From the NCBI GenBank assembly GCA_009617715.1, contig VTFK01000687.1, positions 1 through 64,000 of the forward strand: 64,000 nucleotides of DNA, in the 5' to 3' direction. Shown one piece after another: positions 52,506 through 64,000 of the stretch. The notes under the pieces were generated by a model. It was not told the origin of the DNA, did not search any database, and was given only the letters and a program-made list of their open reading frames with translations. Within the stretch, counting starts at the first letter, position 1; every line of letters begins with the position of its first letter. The position numbers and the translations under genes were made by a program. This stretch comes from Plectrocnemia conspersa. Taxonomy: Eukaryota > Arthropoda > Insecta > Trichoptera > Polycentropodidae.

Positions 52506-55500
52506 AATAAAATAGGGTTAAAGGAATACAATATACGTCGTCATTACCGGACTAAGCACTCGACACGATGTTCACAACTTGCTGAAAAGCAAAAGCAGAA
52601 TTTTTCATCATAACGTGTTTTTTTCGCGATCACTAGTCATTTCAGTATCTCATTTATTAATTACTAAAGGAAAGCCTTTACAAATGACGAATTAAGTCAT
52701 TTGCGGTCGAAGAAATGTATCCCAAGAAAATATATTTATTTCAAACTAATAGTCTTTCAACAAAAACAGTCGTTAAAAGCGTTGAGCACATTGTGAGTAA
52801 CATCAATAGACTCTGGTCTAAAATGAAATCGTTTAAAATTTATCTCATCTGAGTGTTAAAAGTACATGCAGAACAGGTTCAGGTTTAATTAGAAAAAATA
52901 TAAGGTTTGTAAAAATGCAAGCTATTTGAAGCCTCTAATTAATCATTTTTGACTTGACTGTAGTCAGTTCTGAGAGCGAAGGATAAAGTTGTGCTACAAC
53001 TTTATGCAGATAGGCAGCTCATCCATCGAATTAAAGGCAAATGTATTTATAATCATACATGTAAGTATATTGTTCTTATATTTTACCATATTGTTATTAT
53101 ATTTTAAATATATATTTACTATTAAAAAAAAAATTATGAATAAGGGGCGTAGTAACACAAAACTTGAAAAACACTGCTTCAGGGGCACATTTTTGTGAAT
53201 AATTTAAAGCTTAAACGTTAACATAATGTATTTTTTATTTTATTTTGTAAAAGGTTTTTGTTATGTTTCCTAAATATATCTTATATTTCTATTCTATTGG
53301 TCTATTTTTTTAATCTTCTCTTGTAAATTAGATAATTTTTTTAAGCCAGCAACTTGGACTTAATTGTAATGTAAATATTTTCTTGCATTTTTAATCTTGC
53401 AATAAACGTGTATATAAAATACTGCGTTTTATCAACACCAACTAGTATACAAAGCCATACAATTCGCTTGTGACGTCATCGGAGCAAGGGATACCAAATG
53501 CGGTCAGTATACACATGTATCTACCAGTATTTTTTTACTTTTACATTGATTTTTAATGTGTTCTAAATACTCTTTTCTTGATCCTTTTTTGTACCGTATA
53601 TGCATGATCTAGCTCGATTTTGTAAATTAGAAAAATCTAACAAAACAAGCAACAATAATTTTCTAGACAATATTTACATTGAAAAACACTAGGGTTTATA
53701 TAGGATTCAAGCTCAATTTTTTTTTAAATTTAGCTCGATGTTTTATTAAACTATATCAAATTATAAAAAACTTTTAAATATAAAAAAAATCAACAACTTA
53801 CAATATAATACTTAGTATTTATGTGGAAATATACCTACAATAGACAATATAGTAACTTGATAAAAGATAAATAAATGGTACAAAAATATATTTCTACACA
53901 GTCGTCTTACTGATTTTATTATTACAACATAAGAAAGGACCAGCGTATAAAATATTTTTAGAAGTACCTGAATGTAAGGAAGATTGTGCAAAAGCTTCAC
54001 ATTGCCTGAAACATAACATAGGCATATATATATAGGTAATTGGGCATAAATTTCGGCAACTCAAGGCGAAATTTGACCTTCTTGTTCATAAATAAATATG
54101 AAGACGACAAAATGTTCTGACTCTTGAATGCAAAATTCGCAAACATGTATCAACATTCAACGATATATTGCAGCATAAACTTACCAATAAAACATTTAGT
54201 TTGACTTTGAATAAAAGAACATTAATTATTTGTTTTTATTATTACTAAATATTAAAACAAATATAATATTGTAAATAGCGGTAATACCGGTATTGACTCT
54301 TTTTCTCTCGATAATACCGATATTATTGCAATCATTATTCATCCATCAAAAAACTGTGCCAATGTGCTAAATTGATATGTTAACGTGGAAGATATTGAAG
54401 AATTAGCGAAATATGCCGAGGGGGAGCTAGCTAACTAAAATATCTAATAGAGTTGGAAACGCAGTAGCAATTGGAAGAGAAAGAAGAGGAAAGAAGGAAA
54501 GAAGTACAAAAGAAGTTCACAGTTAACTGGTGTATTCTCCAATGTGAATGCGGCTTTAATAAGGGCCCCAGGCTATTCTACTTGTGAGGCCCCTCAAAGT
54601 GTTAATCTACTATATAAAAGACATAACAAAATATAATAATATTAATTATTACTAGTGATAGTAATAATATAATAGCAGTATTAATAATAGCAAAATACTA
54701 AAGAACATAGTATATTATTGCTAAATATACAATATAAATAAAATTTGCAGTGATATAATTTTCAATTTTTCTTCGATTAAAACTCACTGGTTCAAAAAAA
54801 TATATCGATTACAATAGAAACAAAATAATATCGTTTATTCTTTATATTTTTAAAAATTGTATTTTTCGTGCTTTTGTTTAGAAGAAAATTCATCAGTTAT
54901 TTTATTAAAATCAATTTGAAAGCGCGTTCAATTGATAAAATTGCAATATTTGATCATTTTTTCTGAGCAAGTGACAGTCCTTAATCAATTTTTATAATTT
55001 TAAATTTACTGGAACCTTTTTGAGCAAAGCTACTGTGACCGGTAATATTAAAATTATCCTTAACGCAATATCCAAATTCGGATATGACTGTTTATTGTAT
55101 TAATGTATTATTCTTAATATATTTAAAGTCTGTCTGGAGATCTGAAATTTAAGCCATTGCCTGAAATTTAAAACTAATTATTTCTGATAATATTTCACTA
55201 GAGTTAACTTCGTTAGGATACTTGGTGGCAAAATAATAAACTGCTTTACCGACATAGTTTTTTTTCCTTTAATTTCAAATAATTTTTCTTATTTACATCT
55301 AAGTTTTATTATTAAAATATTCATCACTTCTTTTTTAATTAAAATGTATTGTCATAAAGAAAAGACCGTTGAGATCGATCATCTAATTTGAAAATTTTAC
55401 ATCGTTTGTTTTCAAATACTGTAAATTTCTAACTTTTAGAATTTTTTCTCTCACATAGTGTCTCTCATTTGCTGCAAAAAATGAGACAATCCTTGTATTA

Positions 55501-55668
55501 AACGTGAAGCATAAATTATAGTCATCGTTTTTTCTTACAAAGCTTTGTTTACTCTAGCAACTTCGTGCAATATAAAATTCCATGCACAAAAATTATTTGT
55601 TTCAATAGACTTTTAATTTTGACAAGTTATAAGATGTTCATTTTTTAAATCTATTAACACGTTATATA
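52506..55668. other. AT-rich, no gene seen
   Basis: Only weak signals: GCGGTAATACCGGTATT near 54285 and its near-complement AATACCGATATT near 54335 may be hAT-type end remnants. A GGGCCCCAGGC / GAGGCCCC block lies near 54560-54595. Confidence 0.35.
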
Positions 55669-55980
55669 CTAATAGTATTTGCTGATCCAATTCATTGGTC
55701 CTGAGGTCCATTGTGTGTCTGTATGACCTTTCAAAGTTGTTCTTAATACATTAGACATTAGTTTATTACATCTTGTCGTCAGTTTAACAAAAAAAGTATA
55801 GATTCTCTGAACATTTCTGAATAATATAATCATGCTAGCATTTGAAGAAGCAGCATTTTTCCGAATATTTATGTCACCCATTGTCATATCCTTGACCTTT
55901 GATGTTTGAAATAAATAATCCAATTTTATCTTATTTATCGATAATTTATTGTCTAAACCACTACCCGTTTTTTTCTTCAC
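55669..55980 (-). pseudogene. Possible hAT/ZMYM-like remnant
   Basis: A 103-codon minus frame with LTTRCNKLMSNVLRTTLKGH and TDTQWTS recalls the 'TLK.LS.TRWS.R' motif of zinc-finger MYM/hAT-derived proteins. Similarity is slight and nothing else in the area confirms it. Confidence 0.2.
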
Positions 55981-57840
55981 TTGCTATTAAATTTAAAATG
56001 GTTTTTTCATTCATAATATACTTGTCATTGATAACTACATATCGATTAATTTGGCACATTCAGGTCTTCTATAATTTGGCATACAGTCAAGCTTAAAAAA
56101 AATATTTCGATTATTTAACACTAGAAACACGATACCCAAAGAGTGAGAGAAATTTGCCTTGAATTTTATTAGAAAAATAAGAAACAGGCCCCTTTTTATG
56201 ATTGAGTGACGTGTTCCACAATAGTCGTATTGTATCGGCTTATTAAAAATTATGATCACAAATATTTTCTAAAATTATTTTATGTAACACAACACGTAAA
56301 ATATTTCAAAATTTTTTTTGTAACAAATCGTCCATAAAACCACCATCAGTTTTCAGCTCTTTTCAAAACATTTCCATTAAATATATGCGTCACGATGAGA
56401 TGCAGAATTTTCATGAATGAAATTTTATTTAAATTCTTAGAATATTTAAAAACCTGATTTTAATTACAGATATCTAAACCTGATTTTTCTCTTTTCACCA
56501 AAAATTGTGCATAGAAAACAGAATAAGGATATTAAATGAAATAAAATAAAATGAACCAATTACTATAAATTCGTTTTTTGTTTGAACATTTTTTCGAAAA
56601 TAAATCAAGAAAAAAAATTTTATCCTCTGATAAAAATTTATTAAAATCTGCATCTTTTCCATGCTCTTGTCCATGTTCAATTATAATATGTTTTATATTA
56701 TTGGTGATCAGTGGATCGTTGAAATTAATAGATATCCCGTTTTTCTTAAATTTTCATGCATTTCTATTCCTTCTTCAACTACCCTTCCTATTTTTTGTTT
56801 AATATGTACACTCATTATACTCCTGTTACGCGAATAACCTATCAGTGAGGACGTCAAAATGAAAGTAAATAAAATTTTGCAAGCCTTTTGTTCTTAGAAT
56901 TTTTGTGTAGAAGGGATGGTTTTGCATTATATGTTTATATAGGTCATTTTCAAATGAAAAAATAAGGTTTTCTTGGATTCACGGGAAAAGATAAAAGGCG
57001 AATGATTTTTTAAATTTACGTTACTCTTAGTGGCTCGTTTGAATTACAGATTGCCAAAATACTCGACTAAATGTACTTACAAAAACAGGCCATTAAATAA
57101 CCAGAATTTTTCCCTGCATGCCAAACATTTTTTAAAGGCCTTCTTGTATTTTTTGATACGAAAATGAAACTGATTAGCTTACAAATTTAGAATGTCTTTT
57201 TTTTATATTGAAATTTTTTAATTCACTGACTACCAATTCGACCCCCTTTTCATCGTTCACTCGAGGCAAGTGCCTCACTCGACTCACCCTCGTACCGGCC
57301 CTGTCTGTCATAAATGTTGGCTTCATTGTCATTAGATTGCCCTCGGCATTTTTTAAAGTCAATGCCAAGCTCAGTAGTGAGATAGTTAAGCATTAAATCA
57401 GTTATGCTTTCCCTTAAATGATATTTTAGCTCAAGGAAAGTTTAAAATCTATCGCTTAGTAAATTATCTTAATGTGCTATATATCTTACAATTAAAGTTA
57501 ACTGATTAATATGTGAAATGTCAGTAGTAGAATCTACCGAGAAGTTTAAATGTCAAGCATTTTTCACGTTATTTTATTTTTTGCCATGAATTTCTATACT
57601 AATTTATATGAGCATGTAAAAATGGATTGACTTTTGCTATTAGTTTTAAAATACTAAGATAATTGGCGTTATTTAGAATATTTTTTAGCATATATTTTTA
57701 TAAAATTTAGCGTTTTGACGTTTTGATTTAGCGTTTTGGAGCAAATAAAATAATGAATTTTGGGAGACCCCAATAAATTTGTTATATCTTAATAAATAGT
57801 AAAAATATAAATTAAAAACTGATCGAGGTTGTTTAACGTG
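55981..57840. other. AT-rich, no secure gene
   Basis: Short frames only. A GC-richer patch at 57215-57320 (CGAGGCAAGTGCCTCACTCG) has an open minus frame without recognisable motif. Confidence 0.3.
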
Positions 57841-57844
57841 TTTA

Positions 57845-59340
57845 TTTAAGTCTTATTTTTAATATTTAGTAGACCCACCTTTAGCTTTAATTACAGCTGA
57901 AACCTTTTTCGGAATAATGTCAACGGACTTGCAGGTGGACGGAGTTAATTTTCTCCATTACATCTGCATTTTTTTCGCAGCGCAGTTTTGGATTTACAAT
58001 TGTCTTGGGAAAACTTTCCTTTTATTTTTGCCCATAAATGCTATATAAAATTTAGGTCTGGAACTGTGCAGGTCATTCAAAATACGGCAAACTCTTTGAC
58101 GTAAACCAACCCCTGCTTTTTTGGGCAGAATGGCACGGAGCGTTGACTTGCTGGAATCGGATGGTCTGTGCTTTAGAAATATTTTCCTGTAGAAATCCAT
58201 TAAAGTGAATCCAATATTGAAATATAAATATTACTATTCATACTACCCTTGCAATTGTATAGGTTTCTTAGCCCTGCTGCTGCCATGCAACCCCAAATCA
58301 TAACGCTTCCGCCATAATATTTGACTTTGGGTACTTACTACGCAATCAGCTGTATATTCTTCTCCGGTTTATCGACGCACGTGTACTACACCAGGGGTCC
58401 CAAACACTAGAAAAAACGTTTAAAAAAAATTGAGTTTTTAATATTATTTTAATACTAACAACTATTAGTTTAAAATTATCTCAAAGTCGGATTCATCGGA
58501 CCAAATGACATTCGCCCAATCTCGGTGTTTTTGGGCCCATTCTAACATTCGAGTTTCATTTATTTCTGAGAGCTACGGTTTGTGTTGGGGCTTTACAACT
58601 TTTGAGTTTTACATCGTTGAACCTTCTTCTCAGCATCTGCGAATAAATGGATGGCTTTTAGCCTGCAGAGATTTCAGCAGCAAGCTTTGAAGACGTGTTT
58701 AGACGATTTTTAAGGGACTCATGAAGCAAGATTCGATCTACCTAGGCCAGGGGTCGGCAACCTTTTGAGACGGAAGAGCCAAAAGTTACAATTTACAAAA
58801 TTTTCCAGTTTTTAAAGAGCCACTAACATTATTATTTCAATATTATGGTATTTAATTTAGATTAGGTATATAAATTTGATTTTTGATTTAAAATAATAGC
58901 TTTAAATATGAAATAATATTTATTCATATAACACCATTAATATGCACCAATAACTAAACAAACAGAACAGTGTTGCCACATTTCAAAAATGTCAGCTGTC
59001 CGTATACTCTCTACTCCACCTATTCTCACTATTCTCTGTTGAGTGTTTTTTATCATGTTTAAAGTTTTTTTTTGCAGTATAATCTTTTTTATGAATTTTG
59101 AAAATAAAATAATTATTAATATTTGCGCATGGATCTGGAGAGCCACATCTTGACGTCAAAAGAGCCGCATGCGGCTCGCGAGCCGCAGGTTGCCGACCAC
59201 TGACCTAGGCAGTTGTCATTCGTTTTCGTCTAGTTTTTGGCTTTGATTTGTAAGAACCACATTCGTGGAACCGTTACAAATCATTTTGTACAGTGTGTCG
59301 TGAACAATTAGTGTGTTTACTAATTTCCGATATCAGTCAA
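57845..59340 (-). pseudogene. Tc1-like transposase pseudogene, interrupted by a MITE
   Basis: Minus-strand pieces in order: HESLKNRLNTSSKLAAEISA with KKPSIYSQMLRRRF (58500-58735), IMIWGCMAAAGLRNLYNC (58250-58320), STDHPIPASQRSV, then CTVPDLNFI.HLWAKIKG (58000-58060), equivalent to the 'SPDLNPIE.LW' catalytic end. Many stops. A hAT MITE (58748-59202) splits the N-terminal part. A fragment CAGGGGTCCCAAAC near 58393 is probably another hAT end inside it. Confidence 0.7.
58748..59202. mobile_element. hAT-type MITE (455 bp) with perfect 8 bp duplication
   Basis: Begins CAGGGGTCGGCAACCTTTTG and ends ...AGGTTGCCGACCACTG. ACCTAGGC flanks both sides (58740-58747 and 59203-59210). Inserted into the Tc1-like pseudogene, so it is younger than that copy. 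Confidence 0.92.
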
Positions 59341-59940
59341 TAATAAGTAATATGTGAATGCAATAATATTATATTCATTCTTTTAATTTCACTTAAATCG
59401 CCATTTTCTAGAATTTTTTAAATGTTTATTTAATATTTAAAATAAATTAATAAATAAAAAGGAATTTTCAATCCCATTTTAAAACTTTAGTTAGCAATAA
59501 ACAACGACAAATTCATTTGTATAGTTTTTAAAATAACGGCCAAAACAACCTACTGCAATATTTCGGCTATGTACTTGTAAAAAATCACATACTATTTTAA
59601 GGGGTCCCCAAAATTATGGCTTAAAAAAATTTAGCTTTCCTGTAAAATTTAATTTTGTGACATTTTAATTTTTATAGCAATCTAAAATATAGTATTAAAT
59701 CGGGTTAGATAGTACAACTGATATAAATTAACTGTTTTCTGTTCAGGTAGTATAAAATAAAATGGTCAAGTATTTAATAAATTATTATTATTATTATTCC
59801 AAAAATAAATAAATTACCATTATAAATAAATTTTGGTCTCAGAATTTTCTGCCTTGAGGCATTGCATTACTTGTTTACGCTCACGGGACGCCCCTGGTCA
59901 GCTCTGATACGTGTCATCATCTTTCCGACAAATTATGTAA
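59341..59940. other. AT-rich intergenic sequence
   Basis: No gene. GGGGTCCCCAAAATTATGG near 59601 resembles a hAT-type end remnant. Confidence 0.35.
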
Positions 59941-59962
59941 TAGTTGTCGCTCTTCGCAACAG

Positions 59963-60200
59963 ATGGCGTCGTCGGGCACTTGTTGGGTAAGGGCGACCCA
60001 CGGTGGCGCGCGTTTTTGTTTTGGTCCCTGCGAGAGAGCTTTCAGTAGTGACGCGAACTCGATCGGGGTAGCTAGGCGCTCGGCTCAGCGAAGTGCGGCC
60101 CACGTGCAACGAAACTTTACTTTACGAACTTCACTGTGTGCATTACTATCTACTGTTGGAAGTGTCGGCTCGCTCTATGGTGTGATCGGAACTTTACAAG
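59963..60200 (+). promoter_or_regulatory. GC-rich start region and candidate first exon of a host gene
   Basis: A CpG-rich island in AT-rich DNA begins with CAACAGATGGCGTCGTC, a motif style frequent at insect promoters, and ends at a strong donor TTTACAAG/GTAAGATTTT (exon end 60200). A frame from 59963 (MASSGTCWVRATHG...) is open through it, but no domain is recognisable and the exon may be 5'UTR. The next visible exon-like sequence on this strand is 63722-63838; phases do not match if the frame is coding, so the link would require a non-coding first exon. Confidence 0.4.
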
Positions 60201-63200
60201 GTAAGATTTTTATTTTATTTTGTGCGAAAACTGTGCGAAAAGTTTTTTATTGGGCCGTAAAAATGAACATGAAGACGTAATGGAAAAAGGGGGTAAATCA
60301 TTTTATGATAATTGTTTAGGGGAGTGTAGTAAATCAATGCCATATATATTTTTAATATTAACAGACTTTACAAATAATTTGTATAGTACGCAACATTAAA
60401 AAAAAATATTTCTACTTTTAAATGTCAATTGCCAATAATGAACATACCCCATTACCTTCTGATATATTCAGATTAGTTTTCGATTTGTATGAGTAAATTA
60501 TATATTTATGAGAGACCTTTTATTGAGTATTTCAAAAGGTAAACTGTGAAAATATTTTTTGATGGGCCGTAAATATGAGTATGGAATAATTATGGGGAAA
60601 AGGGGTAAATTACACTTTGTTATTTGTTCATATGAATACAGAAAATTTTGCAAAAAAATTTATTAAAATAAATTTTCATATTAAATCTTTAGATTCGCAT
60701 AATTTTTTTAGGTTTATTGTAATTAAAAATATATTTTTAAGAAGCCTTCTACTAAGTATATTAATATTAGTAAATTATCTATTTGAGAATATATATTAGC
60801 AAATTACCTTTTTGAGAATAGATTTTAAATTATACTTTAATATGAAAACTAAGCTAAAAGTTTTTTTATCTGTAATTGTAATGAAATAAATTTGTAGATC
60901 TCAGATAATATTTCTGTAATTTTTTACTAACTTTTATAATATTTTGTCAAAGTAAATGTTTTGAACTTTTTATTACAAAAAAAATAATGCATTGTAGGAA
61001 TAGTGACTTAAAATCATGTGTAATCTTTTCATTGAGGTAAAAAAAGTGTATAGTGCGATTAAAAATATTATATTTATAATAACGCGTTCAGTTTTTGGTT
61101 ATTATCAAATATAGATAAAATATTCATTTATAAAACTAACCTATGTAAATTATTTCAAAGCAATCTTATGTGATTAAGTTTTTTAATTATACGATCATAA
61201 ATATATATATAATTGAAAAATTCAGATTCTATATTTAGCTTATTAAATAAAATTGTTCGACAATTACTTGTGCTTGTTTTAAATTGTTATTTTTCATAAT
61301 TCTCAACTTTTACATCTATTTTTGTATTTAGTCGTTTCTATAAATATATTTCACGGTAAATATAAATAATATTCGTCTATTGATACAAAATTTCAGCGAG
61401 TTTTATTCAATATAAAAGAAAGTTAATGGAAATGAATGAATGAGAAAATAAATCTGAATTTGTATTTCTCACCTTGAGTCGAACTTTAAAATTTTTCACA
61501 ATATATATTATACAAATGTAAATAACATATATATTAGTTAGAAAATATCAGCTATTTTTTAATTAAAAAGAAATAGTAGAAAATATTTGAAGTCTGAAAT
61601 TAATATTTATTTATATTTAAAATCTAAATTAATTAGTATTTTTTGATGATATGTCCCAAAATATATTTTATGTACTCGAAAATGATTAAAATATTTTTTT
61701 AACAATGATCTATAATTTTATAAATTTACACTTTCCAGCATATATTGTTGTACTTATGTCTAGTCATAGAACATATGGTCAATTAGGAACAATTTAAAAG
61801 TTAGAGCTGCGTGGGACATACACAACTGGAAACATTAGTTAGGTCATATCCGTGTCATTTTTATTTACACTATTGCGACTTCACAATGATATTAGCATAG
61901 TTTTCATTTAAAAACATACGATTATTATAATGATATATTATACAAAAATATTTCTTAATACAATTTTTTTTTAATACAAAGTTTTCAATCAATTGTCCAA
62001 ATCTTAATATTGTATATTATTTTTTATATGATGACATCATCATCGTATACTCAATTAGTTTAATTTAGTCTTAGTATACAAGAAATGAAATAAAATAAAT
62101 AAATTATTCAATATTTATCTAAGACTTGGCGTGTTCAAATACATTATTTAACGTATTCCAAATACACAATATTCTACAATGACATCGATTTAATACAAGA
62201 GCTTTCGTGGAGCTTCTATAAATAAATATATTTTTTATCATCGCGTGTTTAAAAATGCCAAATTACTGTTTCCAATCAACCGTAGCAATTAACGTTGACG
62301 AAAATTGAATCGACAATAAAAATCAACGGTTTTGATGTTAAAATACATGCGATAAGTGAATTATTATTAAAATAAACATGAGTTAAAATACAATCATTGG
62401 TACTTGTAGTTTTTCTTAAATAAATGTATTAAACATTTATTAAATTATTAAATTGAATAAATGATTTATTGTTGGGTTATTGAATTTTTAGAATAAACAA
62501 TTTAAAATTTTAAGGGTTATTGAATTTTTAGAATAAACCAAAACATTCTGTATTCGTGAGATAATTAAAAAATGTTTTGTGAATTTTACTTTTAAAATAT
62601 TTGATGAAAAATACTTATTTGTTAAATTAATTTTGTCACAATAATTATATGGGAAGAAATATTTTTTGGCAAGTTATATATTTTGGTGATTTCAGCGTAT
62701 TTTTATTTTTTCCATGCTGTAATAAATTATTGTATAAAAAAAGTCTTAAAACGTTACGTGACATAACATTTTAACGAATTTATTAACAACCAAATGCTAT
62801 TTTTTTAGTATAATATTAAGTGCTTTTATTTAAAACAATAATATTTTTTCTCAAACCTCTTATTCTACATAAAAAGTTTTTGGTAATAACAAAATCAAGT
62901 TTTTCAAGCCCAAAATTAACATTGTACCTGTTCCACTGAATTTTAGCTAAGAGCTTTACAGGTAGATTAGAAGTACCTGTCGTTTTTGTGTGTGCGTATT
63001 TTTTTCACAACTTCACCCGAAAACGTCCGATAAGGACCATTCAATTCGCTCCCAAAATTTACCTGGTATAGGTACCTTAACGAATGCCATTTGGATTTAG
63101 AAGCAGAACAATTAAGTTGTTTTTACAAGTCAAAGCGCGTTTTGCACCCAGGCGAAGCTTTTAACGGTCACTTGATTTCAATTCACGTAAAACCTTTTCC

Positions 63201-63721
63201 CTGTAAGCACCCACTTACGGCGGCCCTTACCTGTGGTTAAATATTTTTTTTCGCACATACCGAGTTGACAAATGTTTCTTTTGCACATTTTTTACGAGCC
63301 ACCCACACCGCCCTCTGGGCGCCACGGTTTGTTTTGTACAAATTTATTCATGTTAATGTACCTAGCGTAAAGTATGCCATTACAATAGTATTATTACCTA
63401 CACCAGTTTATTATCCATTTATTATTATTGAAGAAGTAGATGCTAGTGATTTCTTCTTCTGATAGTTAAAATTATATATTTAATTTATGTCTGTATGATT
63501 GTGCATAAGGATTTTTTATAAGCATACAATATGGAATAGCATATGCAATTATTAGTTGTAAGTTCAATTTATATAATATGGGTATTCCTATATAAAACTA
63601 AATTATATTTTTTTCAAATTAAACAGTATATTTTATCTCATTAAAATATTTTGAGCTCATTATACGATAGATTTGGAAAGTACAGAAATAATGCAAATAA
63701 AATAAAAGCTATTTTTTCAAG
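60201..63721. other. AT-rich, intron-like stretch
   Basis: No conserved frame or repeat. A less AT-rich patch at 62990-63330 holds short frames without motifs. It could be the first intron of the gene starting near 59963. Confidence 0.35.
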
Positions 63722-63838
63722 GCGCTTAACGATAGACTTACCGAAATATGTCAAGTGCTTAGAAGAGCTGTAAATATTCAGTTGCAATATGGTAGGCATT
63801 GGCCTAATGAGTTACAATTAGCTAATAAGCAATTACAA
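63722..63838 (+). CDS. Candidate internal exon (39 codons)
   Basis: Exactly 117 bases lie between a pyrimidine-rich acceptor (TATTTTTTCAAG) and a consensus donor (CAA/GTAAGT), with one open frame: ALNDRLTEICQVLRRAVNIQ then LQYGRHWPNELQLANKQLQ. The composition is protein-like and amphipathic, phase 0 at both ends. The family is not recognised. It continues beyond the window. Confidence 0.5.
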
Positions 63839-64000
63839 GTAAGTGGTGAGACACCAGACTGAAATCAGTCTTTAAATCACTGATATATATTTTAATAATT
63901 ATAAATGATTAGAATAGCCAATATTAAATATATGTTATTATGTATGACCTAACTCCTAGAGTTCTAAAAACTCTGGTACGATATAAATAGTATTCCATAT

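Noticed and set aside
54285..54345. Possible hAT ends with GGTAATACCGGTATT
   Set aside because: Only a short imperfect pair without target duplications; too weak for a feature.
57174..57368. Minus-strand frame with RVSRVRHLPRVNDEKGVELV
   Set aside because: GC-richer and open, but no family recognised and no splice context.

Overview
The window looks like a repeat-dense piece of an insect chromosome, plausibly hymenopteran or another holometabolous insect, though I cannot fix the species. The reasons are AT-rich spacers, GC-rich retrotransposons of the R1, jockey and Ty3/gypsy types, many piggyBac-like transposase remnants, a gypsy primer site matching the 3' end of insect tRNA-Ser, short TTAGG-type telomeric runs, and short GT-AG introns.

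From 1 to about 38.5 kb almost everything is transposable-element DNA, and nearly all of it reads on the minus strand. In order it holds: a gypsy leader, primer site and LTR (1-1073); a 219 bp palindromic MITE; a piggyBac remnant; a jockey-like element (2189-3161 and 8064-8640) split by a nearly full-length R1-clade element A (3162-8063); a jockey ORF1 and 5'UTR (8940-10370); DDE and SWIM-domain remnants (11118-12207); a second gypsy copy lacking reverse transcriptase and the integrase core (12370-15060); R1-clade elements B (15700-18420) and C (about 18850-23880); jockey element E (24288-29040) carrying a 497 bp solo LTR; a patchwork of piggyBac and gypsy pieces (29042-31310); jockey and other ORF1 fragments; and a piggyBac C-terminus joined to a macro domain (33410-34290). 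After a 352 bp tandem duplication come fragment D, another gypsy integrase end, another piggyBac piece and a jockey relic.

From 38.5 to 64 kb the DNA is AT-rich and less crowded. The clearest host gene is a minus-strand homologue of the mitochondrial exonuclease MGME1 (39869-41583). It has two clean introns and an apparent one-base frameshift in the last exon. A GC-rich exon at 47511-47727 has the right phase to be its first exon, but this is unproven. A small spliced ORF (42855-43081, plus), a GC-rich candidate first exon (59963-60200, plus) and a 39-codon candidate exon (63722-63838, plus) are other possible host pieces. Between them lie hAT-type MITEs with perfect 8 bp target duplications, a piggyBac-type MITE, two palindromic MITEs, a fold-back element with a 923 bp internal tandem duplication, a TA microsatellite, and a Tc1-like pseudogene interrupted by a MITE.

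The insertions can be put in partial order. Element A went into an open jockey reverse transcriptase frame, and the solo LTR went into an open jockey ORF1. In both cases removing the insert and one target-site copy restores the reading frame. Nearly every transposon ORF now carries frameshifts, so the cluster appears to be a graveyard of once-active elements. No intact autonomous element was found.
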